A stretch of 64,000 bases of DNA from Pseudomonas mendocina (GCF_003008615.1 NZ_CP027657.1:4960001-5024000), one strand, 5' to 3'. Positions 1 to 12,969 are shown, counted from the stretch's first letter. Notes: generated from the sequence alone by a model not told the origin. Program-made: numbers and translations.

Positions 1-1
1 G

Positions 2-781
2 AGTTCGATGAACTCCAATGCCCGGCAGCAGTTGCAGCTGTTGCACGATCTGCGCGTGGCGCTGGAGCGTGGCGAGTTTCGTTTGCACTACCAGCCCAAG
101 TTCGCCAGCGAAAGCGGGCGTATGCTCGGCGCCGAAGCCCTACTGCGCTGGCAGCACCCGCAGCAGGGGTTGTTGGCGCCGATCCACTTCATCGGTCTGG
201 CGGAGAAGACCGGGCTGATCATTCCCATCGGGGACTGGGTGCTGGACGAAGCGTGTCGGCAGATGCGTCTGTGGTATGACCAGGGTCATGAGGATTGGCG
301 CGTCGCGGTCAACCTCTCGGCGCTGCAGTTCTGCCACAGCGAGCTGGTCGAGAACGTACGGCAGACCTTGGAGCGCCACGGCCTGCCGGCCAATTGCCTG
401 ACCCTGGAAATCACTGAAAGCACCGCCATGCACGATGTGGGCGCCAGTCAGGAGATTCTCGAGCGGCTGGTCGAGATGGGCGTGGATATCGCCATCGACG
501 ATTTCGGTACCGGCTATTCGAGCCTGCTCTATCTCAAACGCCTGCCAGCCAACGAGTTGAAGATCGACCGTGGTTTCGTGCGTGACCTGGAGCATGACGG
601 TGACGATGTCGCCATCGTCTCCGCCATCGTGGCGCTGGGGCAGGCGTTGAACCTGCGTATCGTCGCCGAAGGGGTGGAAACGCCCGAGCAGCAGGCGTTT
701 CTTACCCAGTTGGGCTGCGACTCACTGCAGGGCTATCTGCTCGGCCATCCGCTACCGGCTGAGCACTTGCCCACTGAGTGA
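2..781 (+). CDS. EAL-domain cyclic-di-GMP phosphodiesterase, 5' end cut by window
   Basis: The open frame runs from the first bases of the window, so the N-terminus (probably a GGDEF domain and sensor) is missing. An internal ATG lies at 8. What remains is a full EAL domain that hydrolyses c-di-GMP to pGpG. Visible motifs in order are the signature in GAEALLRWQHP, the metal-binding EITES, DDFGTGYSSL, KIDRGFV and AEGVET, and the closing QGYLLGHPLP. All catalytic signatures look intact, so an active enzyme is expected. The sequence before HYQPKF resembles the helical GGDEF-EAL linker of dual-domain proteins, which is why I think the gene starts outside the window. It converges on dctP with a 9-bp gap. 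Confidence 0.93.
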   Translation, partial: SSMNSNARQQLQLLHDLRVALERGEFRLHYQPKFASESGRMLGAEALLRWQHPQQGLLAPIHFIGLAEKTGLIIPIGDWVLDEACRQMRLWYDQGHEDWRVAVNLSALQFCHSELVENVRQTLERHGLPANCLTLEITESTAMHDVGASQEILERLVEMGVDIAIDDFGTGYSSLLYLKRLPANELKIDRGFVRDLEHDGDDVAIVSAIVALGQALNLRIVAEGVETPEQQAFLTQLGCDSLQGYLLGHPLPAEHLPTE

Positions 782-790
782 GGGCCGCGA

Positions 791-1870
<1,080 letters not shown>

Positions 1871-1928
1871 TCAGGCCGAGAGACGCGTGGCAGCACCTGT
1901 TCGTCAGAGCAAAGCTGGGCCTTTTGTG

Positions 1929-1943
1929 GCAAGGGTTATGCCA
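1929..1943 (-). promoter_or_regulatory. sigma-54 (-24/-12) promoter of dctP
   Basis: On the minus strand the sequence reads TGGCATAACCCTTGC, matching the RpoN consensus TGGCAC-N5-TTGC at all but one position. Transcription would start near 1917, giving a leader of about 118 nt before the dctP ATG. RpoN control of C4-dicarboxylate TRAP genes by DctB/DctD is known in Pseudomonas; its application here is inference. Confidence 0.72.
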
Positions 1944-1986
1944 TTGTGGCGAGTTTCCGCCAGCCTGCTCGCGGCGGTAAAAAGGC

Positions 1987-2002
1987 TGTGATCTGGCTCA
2001 CA
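1987..2002. promoter_or_regulatory. CRP/Vfr-type binding site
   Basis: TGTGATCTGGCTCACA is a perfect TGTGA-N6-TCACA dyad, the E. coli CRP consensus, which Pseudomonas Vfr also recognises. It is centred about 77 bp upstream of the predicted dctP start and about 130 bp upstream of the tam ATG, so it could act on either gene. Confidence 0.6.
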
Positions 2003-2006
2003 GAGG

Positions 2007-2024
2007 GTGGCGGATATCCGCCAC
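2007..2024. promoter_or_regulatory. 18-bp perfect palindrome, candidate enhancer/operator
   Basis: GTGGCGGATATCCGCCAC is a perfect inverted repeat without a spacer. It lies about 90-107 bp upstream of the predicted dctP transcription start, a normal distance for the upstream activator site of an NtrC-type activator such as DctD. It could instead be an operator for tam. The assignment is inference from position and symmetry. Confidence 0.5.
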
Positions 2025-2125
2025 TTATGTGCTGTGCAAGAGCGGAAAATTGCCGGTTGCTCGTACGCTGGATGTGCTAGAGAGCCTGTTATCCTGCAGA
2101 CCTCGTTGCCATCAGGAGTCAGACG

Positions 2126-2887
2126 ATGAGTTGGTCCGTTCAGCAATACAGGCTGTTCGAGCGTCAGCGCACCCGACCGGTGTACGACCTGCTTGCTTCA
2201 GTGCCGAATCACGGAATCGACCTGGCCGTGGATCTGGGCTGTGGCCCAGGCAACTCCACGCAGGTGCTGCAAGAGCATGTGCCGGCGGCACGCGTGCTTG
2301 GCCTCGATAATAGTGAGGACATGGTGCGCGCGGCTCGCGAGCGTTTGCCGAAAATTCGCTTCGATCTGGCGGATATCCAGCACTGGCGCGCCAGCGAAGC
2401 TCCGCAACTGATTCTGGCCAACGCCTCGCTGCAGTGGTTGCCGGATCATGCCCGGCTTTATCCGCACCTGCTCGCGCAGTTGGCTGTGGGGGGCTGGCTG
2501 GCGATCCAGACGCCGGACAATCTGCAGGAACCAGCCCATCGCCTGGCGCGCGACGTGGCAGCCGATGGGCCATGGGCGGCGCGCATCGGTGAAGTAAGCC
2601 ACCCGCAGCGACATAGCGCGCAGGCCTACTACGACATCCTGGGCCCGCACTGCAGCGAGCTGGATATCTGGCGCACCACCTACTTCCATGTGCTCGACGA
2701 TGCGGCAGCGGTGGTGGAGTGGTTCAAGTCGACGGCGCTGCGGCCGTTCCTGCAACCGCTGGATGCCGAGCAGCAGGCTGCGTTTCTCGAGCGTTACCTG
2801 GCCGCCGTCAGTGAAGCCTATCCGGCGCAGGCCGATGGCCGTGTGCTGTTGCCATTCCCGCGTCTGTTCCTCGTGGCCCGGCGCTAG
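2126..2887 (+). CDS. tam: trans-aconitate 2-methyltransferase
   Basis: A 253-residue SAM-dependent methyltransferase that methylates trans-aconitate, the inhibitory isomer of the TCA intermediate cis-aconitate. The SAM-binding glycine motif is DLGCGPGNST (residues about 36-45), followed by LGLDNSEDM and the Tam-typical ILANASLQWLPDH. The later segments AYYDILG, LDIWRTTYFH and the C-terminal LLPFPRLFLVARR match my recollection of E. coli Tam over nearly its whole length. The start has AGGAG seven to eight bases upstream. It is divergent from dctP and shares its control region, suggesting a link to tricarboxylate or dicarboxylate metabolism. Confidence 0.9.
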   Translation: MSWSVQQYRLFERQRTRPVYDLLASVPNHGIDLAVDLGCGPGNSTQVLQEHVPAARVLGLDNSEDMVRAARERLPKIRFDLADIQHWRASEAPQLILANASLQWLPDHARLYPHLLAQLAVGGWLAIQTPDNLQEPAHRLARDVAADGPWAARIGEVSHPQRHSAQAYYDILGPHCSELDIWRTTYFHVLDDAAAVVEWFKSTALRPFLQPLDAEQQAAFLERYLAAVSEAYPAQADGRVLLPFPRLFLVARR

Positions 2888-2898
2888 GTCATAAACGC

Positions 2899-2959
2899 TC
2901 GCGGCTAAAGCCCCCTCCCACAGTTTCAGTGTGACTTGTGGGAGGGGCTTTAGCCGCGA
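2899..2959. repeat. REP-like long inverted repeat
   Basis: Arms of about 23 bases (TCGCGGCTAAAGCCCC at the left, its complement at 2944-2959) flank a 14-base loop, with one bulged C. This is the common Pseudomonas intergenic palindrome built on CGCGGCTAAAGCC. It sits just after the tam stop codon and could also limit read-through between convergent tam and nuoN. Confidence 0.7.
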
Positions 2960-2973
2960 TAATCACGCACCAT

Positions 2974-3002
2974 GAAAAAGCCCCGCATCTGCGGGGCTTT
3001 TC
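2974..3002 (-). terminator. terminator of the nuo operon
   Basis: AAAAGCCCCGCA-TC-TGCGGGGCTTTT is a perfect GC-rich hairpin with A/T tracts on both sides, so it can work in both directions. It lies two bases past the nuoN stop codon and also faces tam. Confidence 0.88.
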
Positions 3003-3004
3003 GT

Positions 3005-4489
3005 TTACTGCGCCAGGGCGACCAGGCCGGCCTGTTGCACCAGTTCCAGCAGCGGCTGCGGGTAGACGCCGAGGAAGAAGGCGAGCAGGGCGACCACCAG
3101 CAGCATGATGCCGCCGGCACGCTGGCCCCAGTCGAACGGTGCATCGTGGCGATGCAGGTTGGGTTCGCGCATGAACAGGGTAACCATCACGCGCAGGTAG
3201 TAGAACACGCCAATGGCGCTACCCAGCACCATGGCACCGAGCAGCCACCACAGTTGCGCTTCGACACCCGCGGCGATCACGTAGAACTTTCCGATGAAGC
3301 CGGCAGTCAGCGGGATGCCGGCCAGCGACAGCATCATCACCGTCAGCACGGCGGTCAGGTACGGACGGCGCCAGAACAGGCCGCGGTACTCGTACAGCGC
3401 ATCGGCATCGCGGCCGCTGTACGGCGTGGACATCAGGGTGATCACGCCGAACGCACCGAGGCTGGTCAGTACATAGGTGGCCAGGTAGACGCCGATGGCT
3501 TCCACGGCCAGGCCTTTGCTGGCTACCAACGCCACCAGCAGGTAACCGAAGTGGGCGATGGAGGAATAGCCAAGCAGACGCTTGAGGTTGTTCTGCAGCA
3601 GCGCCAGCAGGTTACCGAAGAGGATAGAGGCCACAGCCAGCAGCGTCAGCAGCTCGTTCAGCCAGCCGCCAGCGGTCGCCGGGGAGATCTGGTACAGCCG
3701 CAGCAGCACGGCGAATACGGCGATCTTGCTGGCGGTGGCGAGGAACGCCGCCACCGGTGCCGGAGCGCCTTCGTAGACATCTGGCGTCCACAGGTGGAAG
3801 GGTACCAGCGACAGCTTGAAGGCCAGGCCGATCAGCATCATGCCGATGCCGATTTCCACGATCAGGCTGCTGCCATTGGCCAGGCTCGCGCCGATTTCGG
3901 TAAAGGCCAGGCTGCCGGACTCCGCATAGAGCAGGGCCATGCCGAACAGCAGGAACGCCGAACCGGCGGCCGACAGCACCATGTACTTGATACCGGCTTC
4001 CAGTGAGCGCTTGTTGAAAAAGGCGTAACCGATCATGCCGTAAGTCGGTACCGACAGCAGTTCCAGGCCAATGAACAGTCCGGCCAGGTTCTGCGCGCTG
4101 ACCAGCACCAGGCCGCCGGCGGCCGAGAGCAGGATCAGCAGGTACATTTCCTCGCGGTTGCCCGGATAGCCCTTGCCAGAGTCAGCGCCCAGATAGGCAT
4201 GGATCAGGGTGACGCAGGCCAGGGTCGAGGCCAGCACCAGGGCCATGTAATAGCCGGCGAAGCTGTCGACCAGCAGCAGCGGGGTGACCTGGATTGGTGC
4301 CACGCCCATGGCCGGGATCAGTGACAGCAAGGCCAGGTTCAGGCCGATGACCGAGAGAATGAACGTCAGGGCGTGATTGCGTTTGGCGGCGACGGCCAGC
4401 ATCACCACCAGCACGGTCACACTGGTGACCACCAGCGGCAACAGGGCGATCAGGTGTTGGGTCGTGAATTCCACAGCGTGATGTTCCAT
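3005..4489 (-). CDS. nuoN: NADH-quinone oxidoreductase subunit N
   Basis: A 494-residue antiporter-like membrane subunit of the complex I proton-pumping arm, last gene of the nuo operon. It has about 14 hydrophobic helices and the Mrp-antiporter core: [15 protein letters not shown] with the conserved Glu, [30 protein letters not shown], and the lysine-containing [17 protein letters not shown]. It starts four bases after the nuoM stop. The ATG giving MEHHAVEF is used; a start a few codons further in is possible, because no strong Shine-Dalgarno sequence is visible. Confidence 0.96.
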   Translation of the reverse strand: MEHHAVEFTTQHLIALLPLVVTSVTVLVVMLAVAAKRNHALTFILSVIGLNLALLSLIPAMGVAPIQVTPLLLVDSFAGYYMALVLASTLACVTLIHAYLGADSGKGYPGNREEMYLLILLSAAGGLVLVSAQNLAGLFIGLELLSVPTYGMIGYAFFNKRSLEAGIKYMVLSAAGSAFLLFGMALLYAESGSLAFTEIGASLANGSSLIVEIGIGMMLIGLAFKLSLVPFHLWTPDVYEGAPAPVAAFLATASKIAVFAVLLRLYQISPATAGGWLNELLTLLAVASILFGNLLALLQNNLKRLLGYSSIAHFGYLLVALVASKGLAVEAIGVYLATYVLTSLGAFGVITLMSTPYSGRDADALYEYRGLFWRRPYLTAVLTVMMLSLAGIPLTAGFIGKFYVIAAGVEAQLWWLLGAMVLGSAIGVFYYLRVMVTLFMREPNLHRHDAPFDWGQRAGGIMLLVVALLAFFLGVYPQPLLELVQQAGLVALAQ

Positions 4490-4493
4490 AAGG

Positions 4494-6023
4494 CTACCGA
4501 GCCGAAGCGAGTTGAGTGAGGGCGCCCGCGATCCACTGCTGCACGCCTTGCATGCTGGCAGCGGAGGTGTCTAGCACCGGTTGCGGGTAAACGCCGAGCA
4601 GAATCAGCAGCACGCCAAGGCCAAGCACCATGCTCAGCTCGCGCGCCTTGAGTCCTGGCAGCGCCGCTTCGTTCTTCACCGGGCCGAAGTAAGCGCGGTG
4701 GATCATTGCCAGTGCATACACCGAGCCCAGCACCAGGCCGGTTGCGGCCAGTACCACGACCCACGGCGCACTCGGGAAACTGCCGAGCAGAATCAGGAAC
4801 TCACCGACGAAGTTACCGGTACCCGGCAGCCCCAGGGCGGCAGCAGCGAAAAAAAGACTGATGGCTGGCAACCAGGGCATGCGCGCCCAGATGCCGCCCA
4901 TTTCGCGCAGGTCGCGGGTGTGGATGCGCTCGTACAACTGGCCGCAGAGGATGAACAGCGCTGCGGCGGACAGGCCGTGGGCGACCATCTGCACGACCGC
5001 GCCCTGCAGGGCGATCAGGCTGCCGGAGTAGATCGCGATCAGCACGAAGCCCATGTGCGACACGCTGGAGTAAGCCACCAGGCGCTTGATGTCGGTCTGT
5101 GCGAACGACAGCAGGGCGCCATAGACGATGGCGAATACGCCAAGCCACTGAGCGATCGGCGCGAACTCGGCCGAGGCATTGGGGAACAGCGGCAGGGCGA
5201 AGCGCATCAGGCCGTAAGCCGCGGTTTTCAGCAGGATACCGGCCAGATCCACCGAGCCGGCGGTGGGCGCCTGGGCGTGCGCGTCCGGTAGCCAGGAGTG
5301 CACCGGCACCACCGGGAACTTCACCGCGAAGGCGATGAAGAAGCCGAGCATCAGCAGGTATTCGGTGCCGGGTGCCAGTTCGGTCTTCAGCAGGTCGGCA
5401 TAGTTGAAGGTCAGCAGGCCGGTCTGATTGAAGTGCACGAACACCAGGGCGAGGATCGACAGCAGCATCAGCAGGCCGCTGGCCTGAGTGAAGATGAAGA
5501 ACTTGGTGGCGGCGGTGATGCGGGTCTTGCCGTCGCTGCCGCTATGACCCCAGAGCGCGATGAGGAAGTACATCGGCACCAGCATCATTTCCCAGAAGAA
5601 GAAGAACAGGAACAGGTCGACCGCGAGGAACACGCCGACCACGCCACCGAGAATCCACATCAGGTTGAGGTGGAAGAAGCCGACGCGGTTCTGGATCTCG
5701 TTCCACGAGCAGAGTACCGAGAGCACACCGAGCAGGCCGGTGAGCACCACCATGAGGATCGACAGACCGTCCATCGCCAGGTGGATGGTGATACCCAGAC
5801 GCGGTATCCAGTCCACCACGAATTCGTGGGCCCAGCGCGGATCGCTGCCGGGTGCAGGAGCCAGACCGAAGTCGCCGGTCAGCCACAGCCACAGGCTCAA
5901 GCCGAACAGCAGGCCCATGGTGATCAGGGCGATCCAGCGCGGCAGCACATTGCCGAAGCGTTCAAGCTGCCAGCAGAGCAGGCCGCCGATGAAGGGAATC
6001 AGGATTAGCCAGGGCAGAATCAT
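4494..6023 (-). CDS. nuoM: NADH-quinone oxidoreductase subunit M
   Basis: A 509-residue antiporter-like subunit in the membrane arm of complex I. It has about 14 transmembrane helices, the [15 protein letters not shown] segment with the conserved Glu, [31 protein letters not shown] core (split by my length limit), and [17 protein letters not shown]. An AAGGAA sequence precedes the ATG at a somewhat long distance. It lies 15 bases after nuoL, so translation is likely linked within the operon. Length and order match the gamma-proteobacterial nuo cluster. Confidence 0.96.
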   Translation of the reverse strand: MILPWLILIPFIGGLLCWQLERFGNVLPRWIALITMGLLFGLSLWLWLTGDFGLAPAPGSDPRWAHEFVVDWIPRLGITIHLAMDGLSILMVVLTGLLGVLSVLCSWNEIQNRVGFFHLNLMWILGGVVGVFLAVDLFLFFFFWEMMLVPMYFLIALWGHSGSDGKTRITAATKFFIFTQASGLLMLLSILALVFVHFNQTGLLTFNYADLLKTELAPGTEYLLMLGFFIAFAVKFPVVPVHSWLPDAHAQAPTAGSVDLAGILLKTAAYGLMRFALPLFPNASAEFAPIAQWLGVFAIVYGALLSFAQTDIKRLVAYSSVSHMGFVLIAIYSGSLIALQGAVVQMVAHGLSAAALFILCGQLYERIHTRDLREMGGIWARMPWLPAISLFFAAAALGLPGTGNFVGEFLILLGSFPSAPWVVVLAATGLVLGSVYALAMIHRAYFGPVKNEAALPGLKARELSMVLGLGVLLILLGVYPQPVLDTSAASMQGVQQWIAGALTQLASAR

Positions 6024-6038
6024 GACAGGCTGCGTTCC

Positions 6039-7889
6039 TTAGCTCAGAAAGAGGATGACGGCGAGTACCAGCACTGCGCCGGCCGCTATGGATACGGCGT
6101 ACCAGCGGGTCTGGCCGGTCTGGCTGCTCGACAGCAGGGCGTTGCCACCACGCGCCAGCAGTGGCACTGCACGCAGACCACGGTCGATCGGGTCGCGGCG
6201 CAGCAGGCGGCACAGCAGCAGGTAGGGCTGCACGAAAAGTTTGTCGTAGAGCCAGTCGAAGCCCCAGGCGGCGAACCACCAGGCCGACAGGAAGCGGCCC
6301 GGGGCGCTCTGCGCAACTGCCGTGGCGAAACTGCGCTTGCCTAGGAACAGCAGCGCCGCCAGGAGGATACCGGCCAGGGCGATGCAGCCCGAGACGATCT
6401 CCAGGCTGTGCTTGGCCTCGCCACCGGCATGGCCAACGCTCTGCGGCAGCACGCCGGCCAGCGGCGGAGTGATCCAGGCGCCGATGAAGGTCGACAGCAC
6501 GATCAGCACCATCAGCGGCAGGTTGTGGGCGATGCCATGACCTGCGTGAGCCTCGGTCTTCTGCTCGCCGTGGAAGGCGATGAAGATCAGGCGGAAGGTG
6601 TAGATCGAGGTCAGGAAGGCGCCGGCCAGACCGGCATAGAGCAGGCCGCTGTTACCACTGGCGAAGGCTTCCCAGAGAATCTCGTCCTTGGAGTAGAAAC
6701 CGGCGGTCAGCAGCGGCAGCGCAGCCAGAGCGGCGCCACCGACGATGAAGCTGGCGTAAGCCAGCGGCAGTTTCTTCCACAGGCCACCCATCCTGAAGAT
6801 GTTCTGCTCGTGGTGGCAGGCATGGATCACTGCACCGGAGGCGAGGAACAGCAGCGCCTTGAAGAAGGCGTGGGTCATCAGGTGGAAGATCGCCGCGTCC
6901 CAGGCGCCGACGCCCAGGGCCAGGAACATGTAGCCGATCTGGCTCATGGTCGAGTAGGCGAGGATGCGCTTGATATCGGTCTGCACCAGCGCGGCGAAGC
7001 CGGCCAGTACCAGGGTCACGCCGCCGACGACGCCGACCAGGTGGAGAATCTCCGGGGTCAGCAGGAACAGGCCATGGGTACGGGCGATCAGGTAGACGCC
7101 CGCAGTGACCATGGTCGCTGCGTGGATCAGCGCCGACACCGGGGTCGGGCCGGCCATCGCGTCGGCCAGCCAGGTCTGCAGCGGCAACTGGGCGGATTTG
7201 CCCACCGCGCCGCCGAGCAGCATCAGCGTGGCGACCCACAGCCAGGTGTCACCGGCCACGTATTTCTGCGGTGCCAGCACCATCAGCTCCTGGATGTTCA
7301 GGGTGCCGAGGTTGAGGAACAGCAGGAACAGGCCAATCATCAGGAACACATCGCCGACGCGGGTGACGATGAACGCCTTGAGCGCGGCGTTACCGTTGGG
7401 CACGTGCTTGTAGTAGAAGCCGATCAGCAGGTACGAGCACAGGCCCACGCCTTCCCAGCCGAAGAACAGCACCAGCAGGTTGTCGCCCAGTACCAGCAGC
7501 AACATGCTGAAGATGAACAGGTTGGTATAGGCGAAGAAGCGCGAATAGCCTTCCTCACCACGCATGTACCAGCTGGCGAACAGATGGATCAGGAAGCCAA
7601 CGCCAGTGACCACGCCGAGCATGGTCACGGCCAGTCCGTCCAGGTACAGGGTGAAGCTCGGCGCGAGGCCGTCGACGTTCATCCACTGCCACAGGGTCAG
7701 GCTGTAAGAGCCACCTGCTGGTGGGTTGCCAAGGAACTGGAAGATGGTCACCGCCGCGCTGGCAGCGGCCAGGCCGATGGAGCCGACGCCGATCACCGCG
7801 CTGGTGTTTTCCGAGAGTCGCCCGCGCGAGAAGGCCAGCAGGAACCAGCCAAGCAGCGGGAAGAATAGAGTCAGGGCTAGAAGATTCAT
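6039..7889 (-). CDS. nuoL: NADH-quinone oxidoreductase subunit L
   Basis: A 616-residue distal antiporter-like subunit of complex I, carrying the long lateral helix that runs along the membrane arm. Landmarks are [39 protein letters not shown] and [18 protein letters not shown], with about 16 hydrophobic segments and a C-terminal helix. The ATG overlaps the nuoK stop by four bases (ATGA), which indicates coupled translation. Nothing unusual is seen in length or motifs. Confidence 0.97.
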   Translation of the reverse strand: MNLLALTLFFPLLGWFLLAFSRGRLSENTSAVIGVGSIGLAAASAAVTIFQFLGNPPAGGSYSLTLWQWMNVDGLAPSFTLYLDGLAVTMLGVVTGVGFLIHLFASWYMRGEEGYSRFFAYTNLFIFSMLLLVLGDNLLVLFFGWEGVGLCSYLLIGFYYKHVPNGNAALKAFIVTRVGDVFLMIGLFLLFLNLGTLNIQELMVLAPQKYVAGDTWLWVATLMLLGGAVGKSAQLPLQTWLADAMAGPTPVSALIHAATMVTAGVYLIARTHGLFLLTPEILHLVGVVGGVTLVLAGFAALVQTDIKRILAYSTMSQIGYMFLALGVGAWDAAIFHLMTHAFFKALLFLASGAVIHACHHEQNIFRMGGLWKKLPLAYASFIVGGAALAALPLLTAGFYSKDEILWEAFASGNSGLLYAGLAGAFLTSIYTFRLIFIAFHGEQKTEAHAGHGIAHNLPLMVLIVLSTFIGAWITPPLAGVLPQSVGHAGGEAKHSLEIVSGCIALAGILLAALLFLGKRSFATAVAQSAPGRFLSAWWFAAWGFDWLYDKLFVQPYLLLCRLLRRDPIDRGLRAVPLLARGGNALLSSSQTGQTRWYAVSIAAGAVLVLAVILFLS

Positions 7890-8194
7890 CCGCGCATCTC
7901 GCTGGCAGCGTCGATATCGAGGGTATTGAAGCGGCGATACAGCTGCAGCAGGATCGCCAGGCCGATACTGGCCTCGGCGGCTGCCAGGGTGATCACCATG
8001 ATGAACATCACCTGGCCGTCAGGCTGGCCCCAGCGGGCCCCGGCCACAACGAAGGCGAGGGCGGCGGCGTTCATCATCACTTCCAGGCTCATCAATACGA
8101 AGAGAATGTTGCGGCGCACCATCAGGCCGATCAGGCCGATGCTGAACAGGGCAGCGGCCAGTGCCAGGCCGTGCTCCATGGGGATGCCGGTCAT
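7886..8194 (-). CDS. nuoK: NADH-quinone oxidoreductase subunit K
   Basis: A 102-residue, three-helix subunit of the complex I membrane arm (MrpC-like). The conserved membrane glutamates are visible in [14 protein letters not shown] and in [11 protein letters not shown]. The open frame continues upstream, but the ATG at 8194 giving MTGIPMEHG is correct because it overlaps the nuoJ stop codon in the ATGA manner seen elsewhere in this operon and gives the family length. Confidence 0.96.
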   Translation of the reverse strand: MTGIPMEHGLALAAALFSIGLIGLMVRRNILFVLMSLEVMMNAAALAFVVAGARWGQPDGQVMFIMVITLAAAEASIGLAILLQLYRRFNTLDIDAASEMRG

Positions 8195-8700
8195 AGGGTT
8201 GGCTCCTTGGCGTCGTGGCGGCCCAGGTGGAAGGCGGCGACCAGGGCGGCGAGCAGCAGCAGCGCGGCCAGTTCGACGGCCAGCAGGTAGGGGCCGAACA
8301 GGCTGATGCCGACGGCCTTGGCTTCGACGCTGGTGTGGCCGATGACTGCACCACTGGGCTGGATGAACAGGGCGTACAGCAGTTGCGCCAGCAGCAGCGC
8401 ACTGAGAATCGCCGGGCCGAACCAGATGCCGGGCGTCAGCCATTTGCGCTCCTGAGTCACGGCCGCCGGGCCGAGGTTGAGCATCATCACCACGAACACG
8501 AACAGCACCATGATGGCGCCGGCGTAGACGATGATCTCCAGTGCGCCGGCAAAGGGAGCGCCGAGGCTGAAGAACACCATCGATACCGCCAGCAGCGAAA
8601 CGATCAGATAGAGCAGGGCGTGCACCGGGTTGGTGTGGGTGACGACGCCAACCGTTGCAGCAACGGCCACCCCGGCGCAGAAGTAGAAAGCGAATTCCAT
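8191..8700 (-). CDS. nuoJ: NADH-quinone oxidoreductase subunit J
   Basis: A 169-residue subunit with five hydrophobic helices in the membrane arm of complex I, next to NuoK. The third helix region [18 protein letters not shown] is the diagnostic NuoJ/ND6 segment with the pi-bulge tyrosine. The ATG is preceded by GAGGAG seven bases upstream. The gene ends by overlapping nuoK and begins ten bases after nuoI. Confidence 0.96.
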   Translation of the reverse strand: MEFAFYFCAGVAVAATVGVVTHTNPVHALLYLIVSLLAVSMVFFSLGAPFAGALEIIVYAGAIMVLFVFVVMMLNLGPAAVTQERKWLTPGIWFGPAILSALLLAQLLYALFIQPSGAVIGHTSVEAKAVGISLFGPYLLAVELAALLLLAALVAAFHLGRHDAKEPTL

Positions 8701-8710
8701 CAGCAGCTCC

Positions 8711-9259
<549 letters not shown>

Positions 9260-9271
9260 TGTCATCTCTCC

Positions 9272-10264
9272 TTACTGGGCCGCGACCAGCACCAGGGCGC
9301 CGGTTACCAGCAGGTTGATCAGGGTCAGCGGTAGACAGAACTTCCAGCTGAACGCCATGACCTGGTCATACCGTGGGCGCGGGATCGACGCACGCAGCAG
9401 AATGAAGATCATGATGAAGAAGCAGGTCTTGATCGCGAACCAGAAGAATGGAATCTGCGGCAGGATGCCGAATGGGCCGTGCCAGCCGCCGAAGAACAGC
9501 GTCACCAGCAACGCCGAAACGGTGACGATGGCGACGTACTCGCCGACGAAGAACATGCCCCATTTCATCCCGGCGTATTCGATGTGGTAGCCGTCGGCGA
9601 GCTCTTGCTCGGCCTCCGGCTGGTCGAACGGGTGACGGTGGGTCACGGCGATGGCAGCGATGAAGAAGGTACAGAAACCGAAGAACTGCGGAATGATGAA
9701 CCACAGGTTCTCGGCCTGGTAGTCGACGATATCGCGCATGTTGAACGAGCCGACCTGAGCCACCACGCCCATCAGCGCCAGGGCCAGGAACACCTCGTAG
9801 GACACCGTCTGCGCCGATGCGCGCAGGGCGCCGAGCAGGGCGAACTTGTTGTTGCTCGACCAGCCGGCGAACAGCACGGCGTACACCGACAGACCGGCCA
9901 TGGCGAAGAAGAACAGGATACCGATGTTCAGATCCGCAACGCCCCAGGTCGGGGTGATGGGGATGATGGCGAAAGCCATCAACATGGCAGCGAAGGCGAT
10001 CATCGGCGCCAGGGTGAAGATGAACCTGTCGGCGAACGGTGGCGTCCAGTCCTCCTTGAAGAACATCTTGATCATGTCAGCAGCGATCTGGAACATGCCG
10101 AACGGTCCGACCCGGTTCGGGCCGTAGCGATCCTGCCACCAGCCCAGCAGGCGCCGTTCGACGAAGCTCAGCAGTGCACCGCAGATCACCACCACCAGCA
10201 GGATCACGATGGCCTTGAGCACCGCGATCAGGGTTTCCATCACCTCGGGAGTCAGCCAGCTCAT
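9272..10264 (-). CDS. nuoH: NADH-quinone oxidoreductase subunit H
   Basis: A 330-residue, eight-helix membrane subunit forming much of the quinone-binding channel at the junction with the peripheral arm. Recognised by [20 protein letters not shown], the acidic loop containing [18 protein letters not shown], and the C-terminal [11 protein letters not shown]. The ATG overlaps the nuoG stop codon by four bases. Confidence 0.97.
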   Translation of the reverse strand: MSWLTPEVMETLIAVLKAIVILLVVVICGALLSFVERRLLGWWQDRYGPNRVGPFGMFQIAADMIKMFFKEDWTPPFADRFIFTLAPMIAFAAMLMAFAIIPITPTWGVADLNIGILFFFAMAGLSVYAVLFAGWSSNNKFALLGALRASAQTVSYEVFLALALMGVVAQVGSFNMRDIVDYQAENLWFIIPQFFGFCTFFIAAIAVTHRHPFDQPEAEQELADGYHIEYAGMKWGMFFVGEYVAIVTVSALLVTLFFGGWHGPFGILPQIPFFWFAIKTCFFIMIFILLRASIPRPRYDQVMAFSWKFCLPLTLINLLVTGALVLVAAQ

Positions 10265-12969
10265 TGTGCGGCCTCCTGCAGGTTGGTGACGCTGGCACCC
10301 GCGAACACTGCCGGAATGCCCGACAGGCCGACCGGCAGGCCAACCACGCCGAGCGCCAGCTCTTCACGCACCTGCAGCGGCAGGCGCAGGGTCTGGCCGG
10401 CGACGGTCAGGGTGAGCAGGGCACCGTCATTGACACCGAGGCGATCGGCCTCATCCTTGGCCAGGGCCACGTATGGCTGCGGGATGCGCGTTTGCACCGG
10501 CGCGGCACGCGAGCTGTTCTCTTCGCTGCCGAACAGGTGATGCAGCGCGACAGCCTGCCAGGTGCCCTGAGCCGGATTGAACGGGGCGTTGATGGCGAAC
10601 CAGGGCAGTGTTTCGCCCTTGGCTTCGATCAGGCGTACGCCCGGGTCACCGGCGCGCAGATGGCCACCGACTTCGTCCTGGAACTTGTTCCAGGCCTGCG
10701 GCGAGTTCCAGCCTGGCGACCAGGCGAATGGAATCTGCTGACGGTCTTCCTGAGTGCCGGAGTAACCTTCCATGGAGAAGGCGAAGGCGCTGTCCTGATC
10801 CTGCGGCTGACGTGGCTCGTGCACGCTGATATTGGCGCGCATGGCGGTACGGCCGCTGTAGCGGTGCGGCTCGCGTGCCAGCTTCAGGCCCTTGATACGG
10901 AACGAGGCGCTTGGCGCGGCATCCTTGATGCCGGACAGGTGCGGGTTGCTGGACGCGCAGGCTGCGGTGACCTGATCCAACTGCGTCCAGTCCACGGCCT
11001 GGCCTTGCAGAGTGCTGTGCAAGGCATGCAGCCAGCGCCAGCCTTCGCGGATGAGGATGTTGCTATCGTAGTAGCTGGGTTCATAGACCTGGAAGAAGCG
11101 CTGGGCACGGCCTTCCAGGCTGACCAGGGTGCCGTCGCCTTCGGCGAAGGACGCCACGGGCAGCAACAGATGAGCACGCTCACTGGTAGCCGTGCTCTGG
11201 TGATCGGCGACGATCACCGCTTGAGCGGCGTTCAGCGCGGCATCGACCTTGGTAGCATCGGCACGGCGGTAGAGATCGTTCTCCAGCACCACCACGGCAT
11301 CGGCCTGGCCGCTGCTGAGGGCCTCCAGCGCAGCATCGACGGACTCGCCACCGAGCAGGGCCAGGCCCAGGCTGTTGGCTTCAGGAACGACCAGGCTCAG
11401 CGAGCCGTTCTTCTCACGATTCTTCAACGCGCTGGCGATGTTGGCAGCGGCTTCGATCAGCGCCTTCTCGCCCAGCGAGGCGCCGGAAACGATCAGCGGA
11501 CGCTTGGCATTGATCAGAGCATCGGCGATGCGCTGCACCAGCTCGCGTGCTTCGGACTCCAGGCCTTCGACGGCCGGAGCGCTCGGGTCGATGGCGTGAG
11601 CCACGGCGAAACCGATACGGGCCAGATCTGCCGGTGCGGCATGCACGCTTTCCGAGGCCACGTCGTCGAGGCGGGTCTCGCCCACGCTGGCGATGAACAG
11701 CGGATGCAGGGCGTGCTGGGCGACGTTCTGCACGGCCGCCATGTGCCAGTCCTGGATACGGGCGCCAGCGGCGATCTCGGTAGCCTTGCCCTTGACGGCC
11801 TGACGCAGGGCCAAGGCCAGGCGTGCGGCAGTCTGGGTCAGGTCTTCACCGAGGACGAAGATGGCGTCGTGCAGTTCGACGTCGCGCAGGGTTGGCGTCG
11901 GCAGCGGGCCGTTTTGCAGCACGTCGCGAATCAGACGGATGTTTTCCAGTTCGCCTGCAGCGATGCCACTGTAGTAGTTGCCTTCACCAACCAGCTCACG
12001 CAGAGCGTAGTTGGACTCCAGGCTGGCCCGTGGCGAGCCGATGCCGATGACGCGCTTGCCCTTGAGCAGCTCGGCGGCCTTGTCCAGCGCGGCGTCGATG
12101 CTCAGTGCCTGGCCGGCCAGCAGTGGCTGACGCGGACGGTCTTCGCGGTTGACATAGCCATAGCCGAAGCGGCCACGGTCGCAGAGGAAGTACTGGTTGA
12201 CCGAGCCGTTGAAGCGGTTCTCGATGCGGCGGATCTCGCCGTAGCGCTCACCGGGGCTGATGTTGCAGCCGCTGGAGCAGCCATGGCAGATGCTCGGGGC
12301 GAACTGCATGTCCCACTTGCGGTTGTAGCGCTCGGAGTGGGTCTTGTCGGTGAATACGCCGGTCGGGCAGACCTCGACCAGGTTGCCGGAGAATTCGCTT
12401 TCCAGCACACCATCCTCGACGCGGCCGAAGTACACGTTGTCATGCGCGCCGTAGACGCCCAGGTCGGTGCCGCCCGCGTAATCCTTGTAGTAGCGCACGC
12501 AGCGGTAGCAGGCGATGCAGCGGTTCATCTCGTGGGAAATGAACGGGCCGAGCTCCTGGTTCTGGTGGGTGCGTTTGGTGAAGCGGTAGCGACGGGCGTT
12601 GTGCCCGGTCATCACGGTCATGTCCTGCAGGTGGCAGTGACCGCCTTCCTCGCACACCGGACAGTCGTGCGGGTGGTTGGTCATCAGCCATTCGACGACA
12701 CTGGCGCGAAATGCCTTGGATTCTTCATCGTCGATGCTGATCCAGGTGTTGTCGGTGGCAGGCGTCATGCAGGACATGACGATACGGCCGCGCGTGTCGT
12801 TCTCGTCGTTGTACTGCTTCACTGCACACTGGCGGCAGGCGCCGACGCTGCCAAGCGCCGGGTGCCAGCAGAAGTAGGGGATGTCGAGTCCGAGTGACAG
12901 ACAGGCCTGTAGCAGGTTGTCCGCACCATCGACTTCGAAATCTTTGCCGTCTACGTGGATAGTGGCCAT
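10261..12969 (-). CDS. nuoG: NADH-quinone oxidoreductase subunit G
   Basis: A 902-residue peripheral-arm subunit of the molybdopterin-oxidoreductase superfamily. It has an N-terminal 2Fe-2S ferredoxin domain ([19 protein letters not shown]), then 4Fe-4S sites [19 protein letters not shown] and CPTGVF. It also keeps the extra N7 cluster motif C-x2-C-x3-C-x27-C (from CHGCSSGC), which many organisms lack. The open frame begins with a GTG at 12993, but the ATG at 12969 ([15 protein letters not shown]) fits the family N-terminus. A 106-bp gap to nuoF is the longest gap inside the operon. Confidence 0.96.
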   Translation of the reverse strand: MATIHVDGKDFEVDGADNLLQACLSLGLDIPYFCWHPALGSVGACRQCAVKQYNDENDTRGRIVMSCMTPATDNTWISIDDEESKAFRASVVEWLMTNHPHDCPVCEEGGHCHLQDMTVMTGHNARRYRFTKRTHQNQELGPFISHEMNRCIACYRCVRYYKDYAGGTDLGVYGAHDNVYFGRVEDGVLESEFSGNLVEVCPTGVFTDKTHSERYNRKWDMQFAPSICHGCSSGCNISPGERYGEIRRIENRFNGSVNQYFLCDRGRFGYGYVNREDRPRQPLLAGQALSIDAALDKAAELLKGKRVIGIGSPRASLESNYALRELVGEGNYYSGIAAGELENIRLIRDVLQNGPLPTPTLRDVELHDAIFVLGEDLTQTAARLALALRQAVKGKATEIAAGARIQDWHMAAVQNVAQHALHPLFIASVGETRLDDVASESVHAAPADLARIGFAVAHAIDPSAPAVEGLESEARELVQRIADALINAKRPLIVSGASLGEKALIEAAANIASALKNREKNGSLSLVVPEANSLGLALLGGESVDAALEALSSGQADAVVVLENDLYRRADATKVDAALNAAQAVIVADHQSTATSERAHLLLPVASFAEGDGTLVSLEGRAQRFFQVYEPSYYDSNILIREGWRWLHALHSTLQGQAVDWTQLDQVTAACASSNPHLSGIKDAAPSASFRIKGLKLAREPHRYSGRTAMRANISVHEPRQPQDQDSAFAFSMEGYSGTQEDRQQIPFAWSPGWNSPQAWNKFQDEVGGHLRAGDPGVRLIEAKGETLPWFAINAPFNPAQGTWQAVALHHLFGSEENSSRAAPVQTRIPQPYVALAKDEADRLGVNDGALLTLTVAGQTLRLPLQVREELALGVVGLPVGLSGIPAVFAGASVTNLQEAAQ

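Noticed and set aside
10264..12897. 877-codon open frame opposite nuoG
   Set aside because: Very long antisense frames are common opposite GC-rich Pseudomonas genes because of codon bias; nuoG on the other strand is certain.
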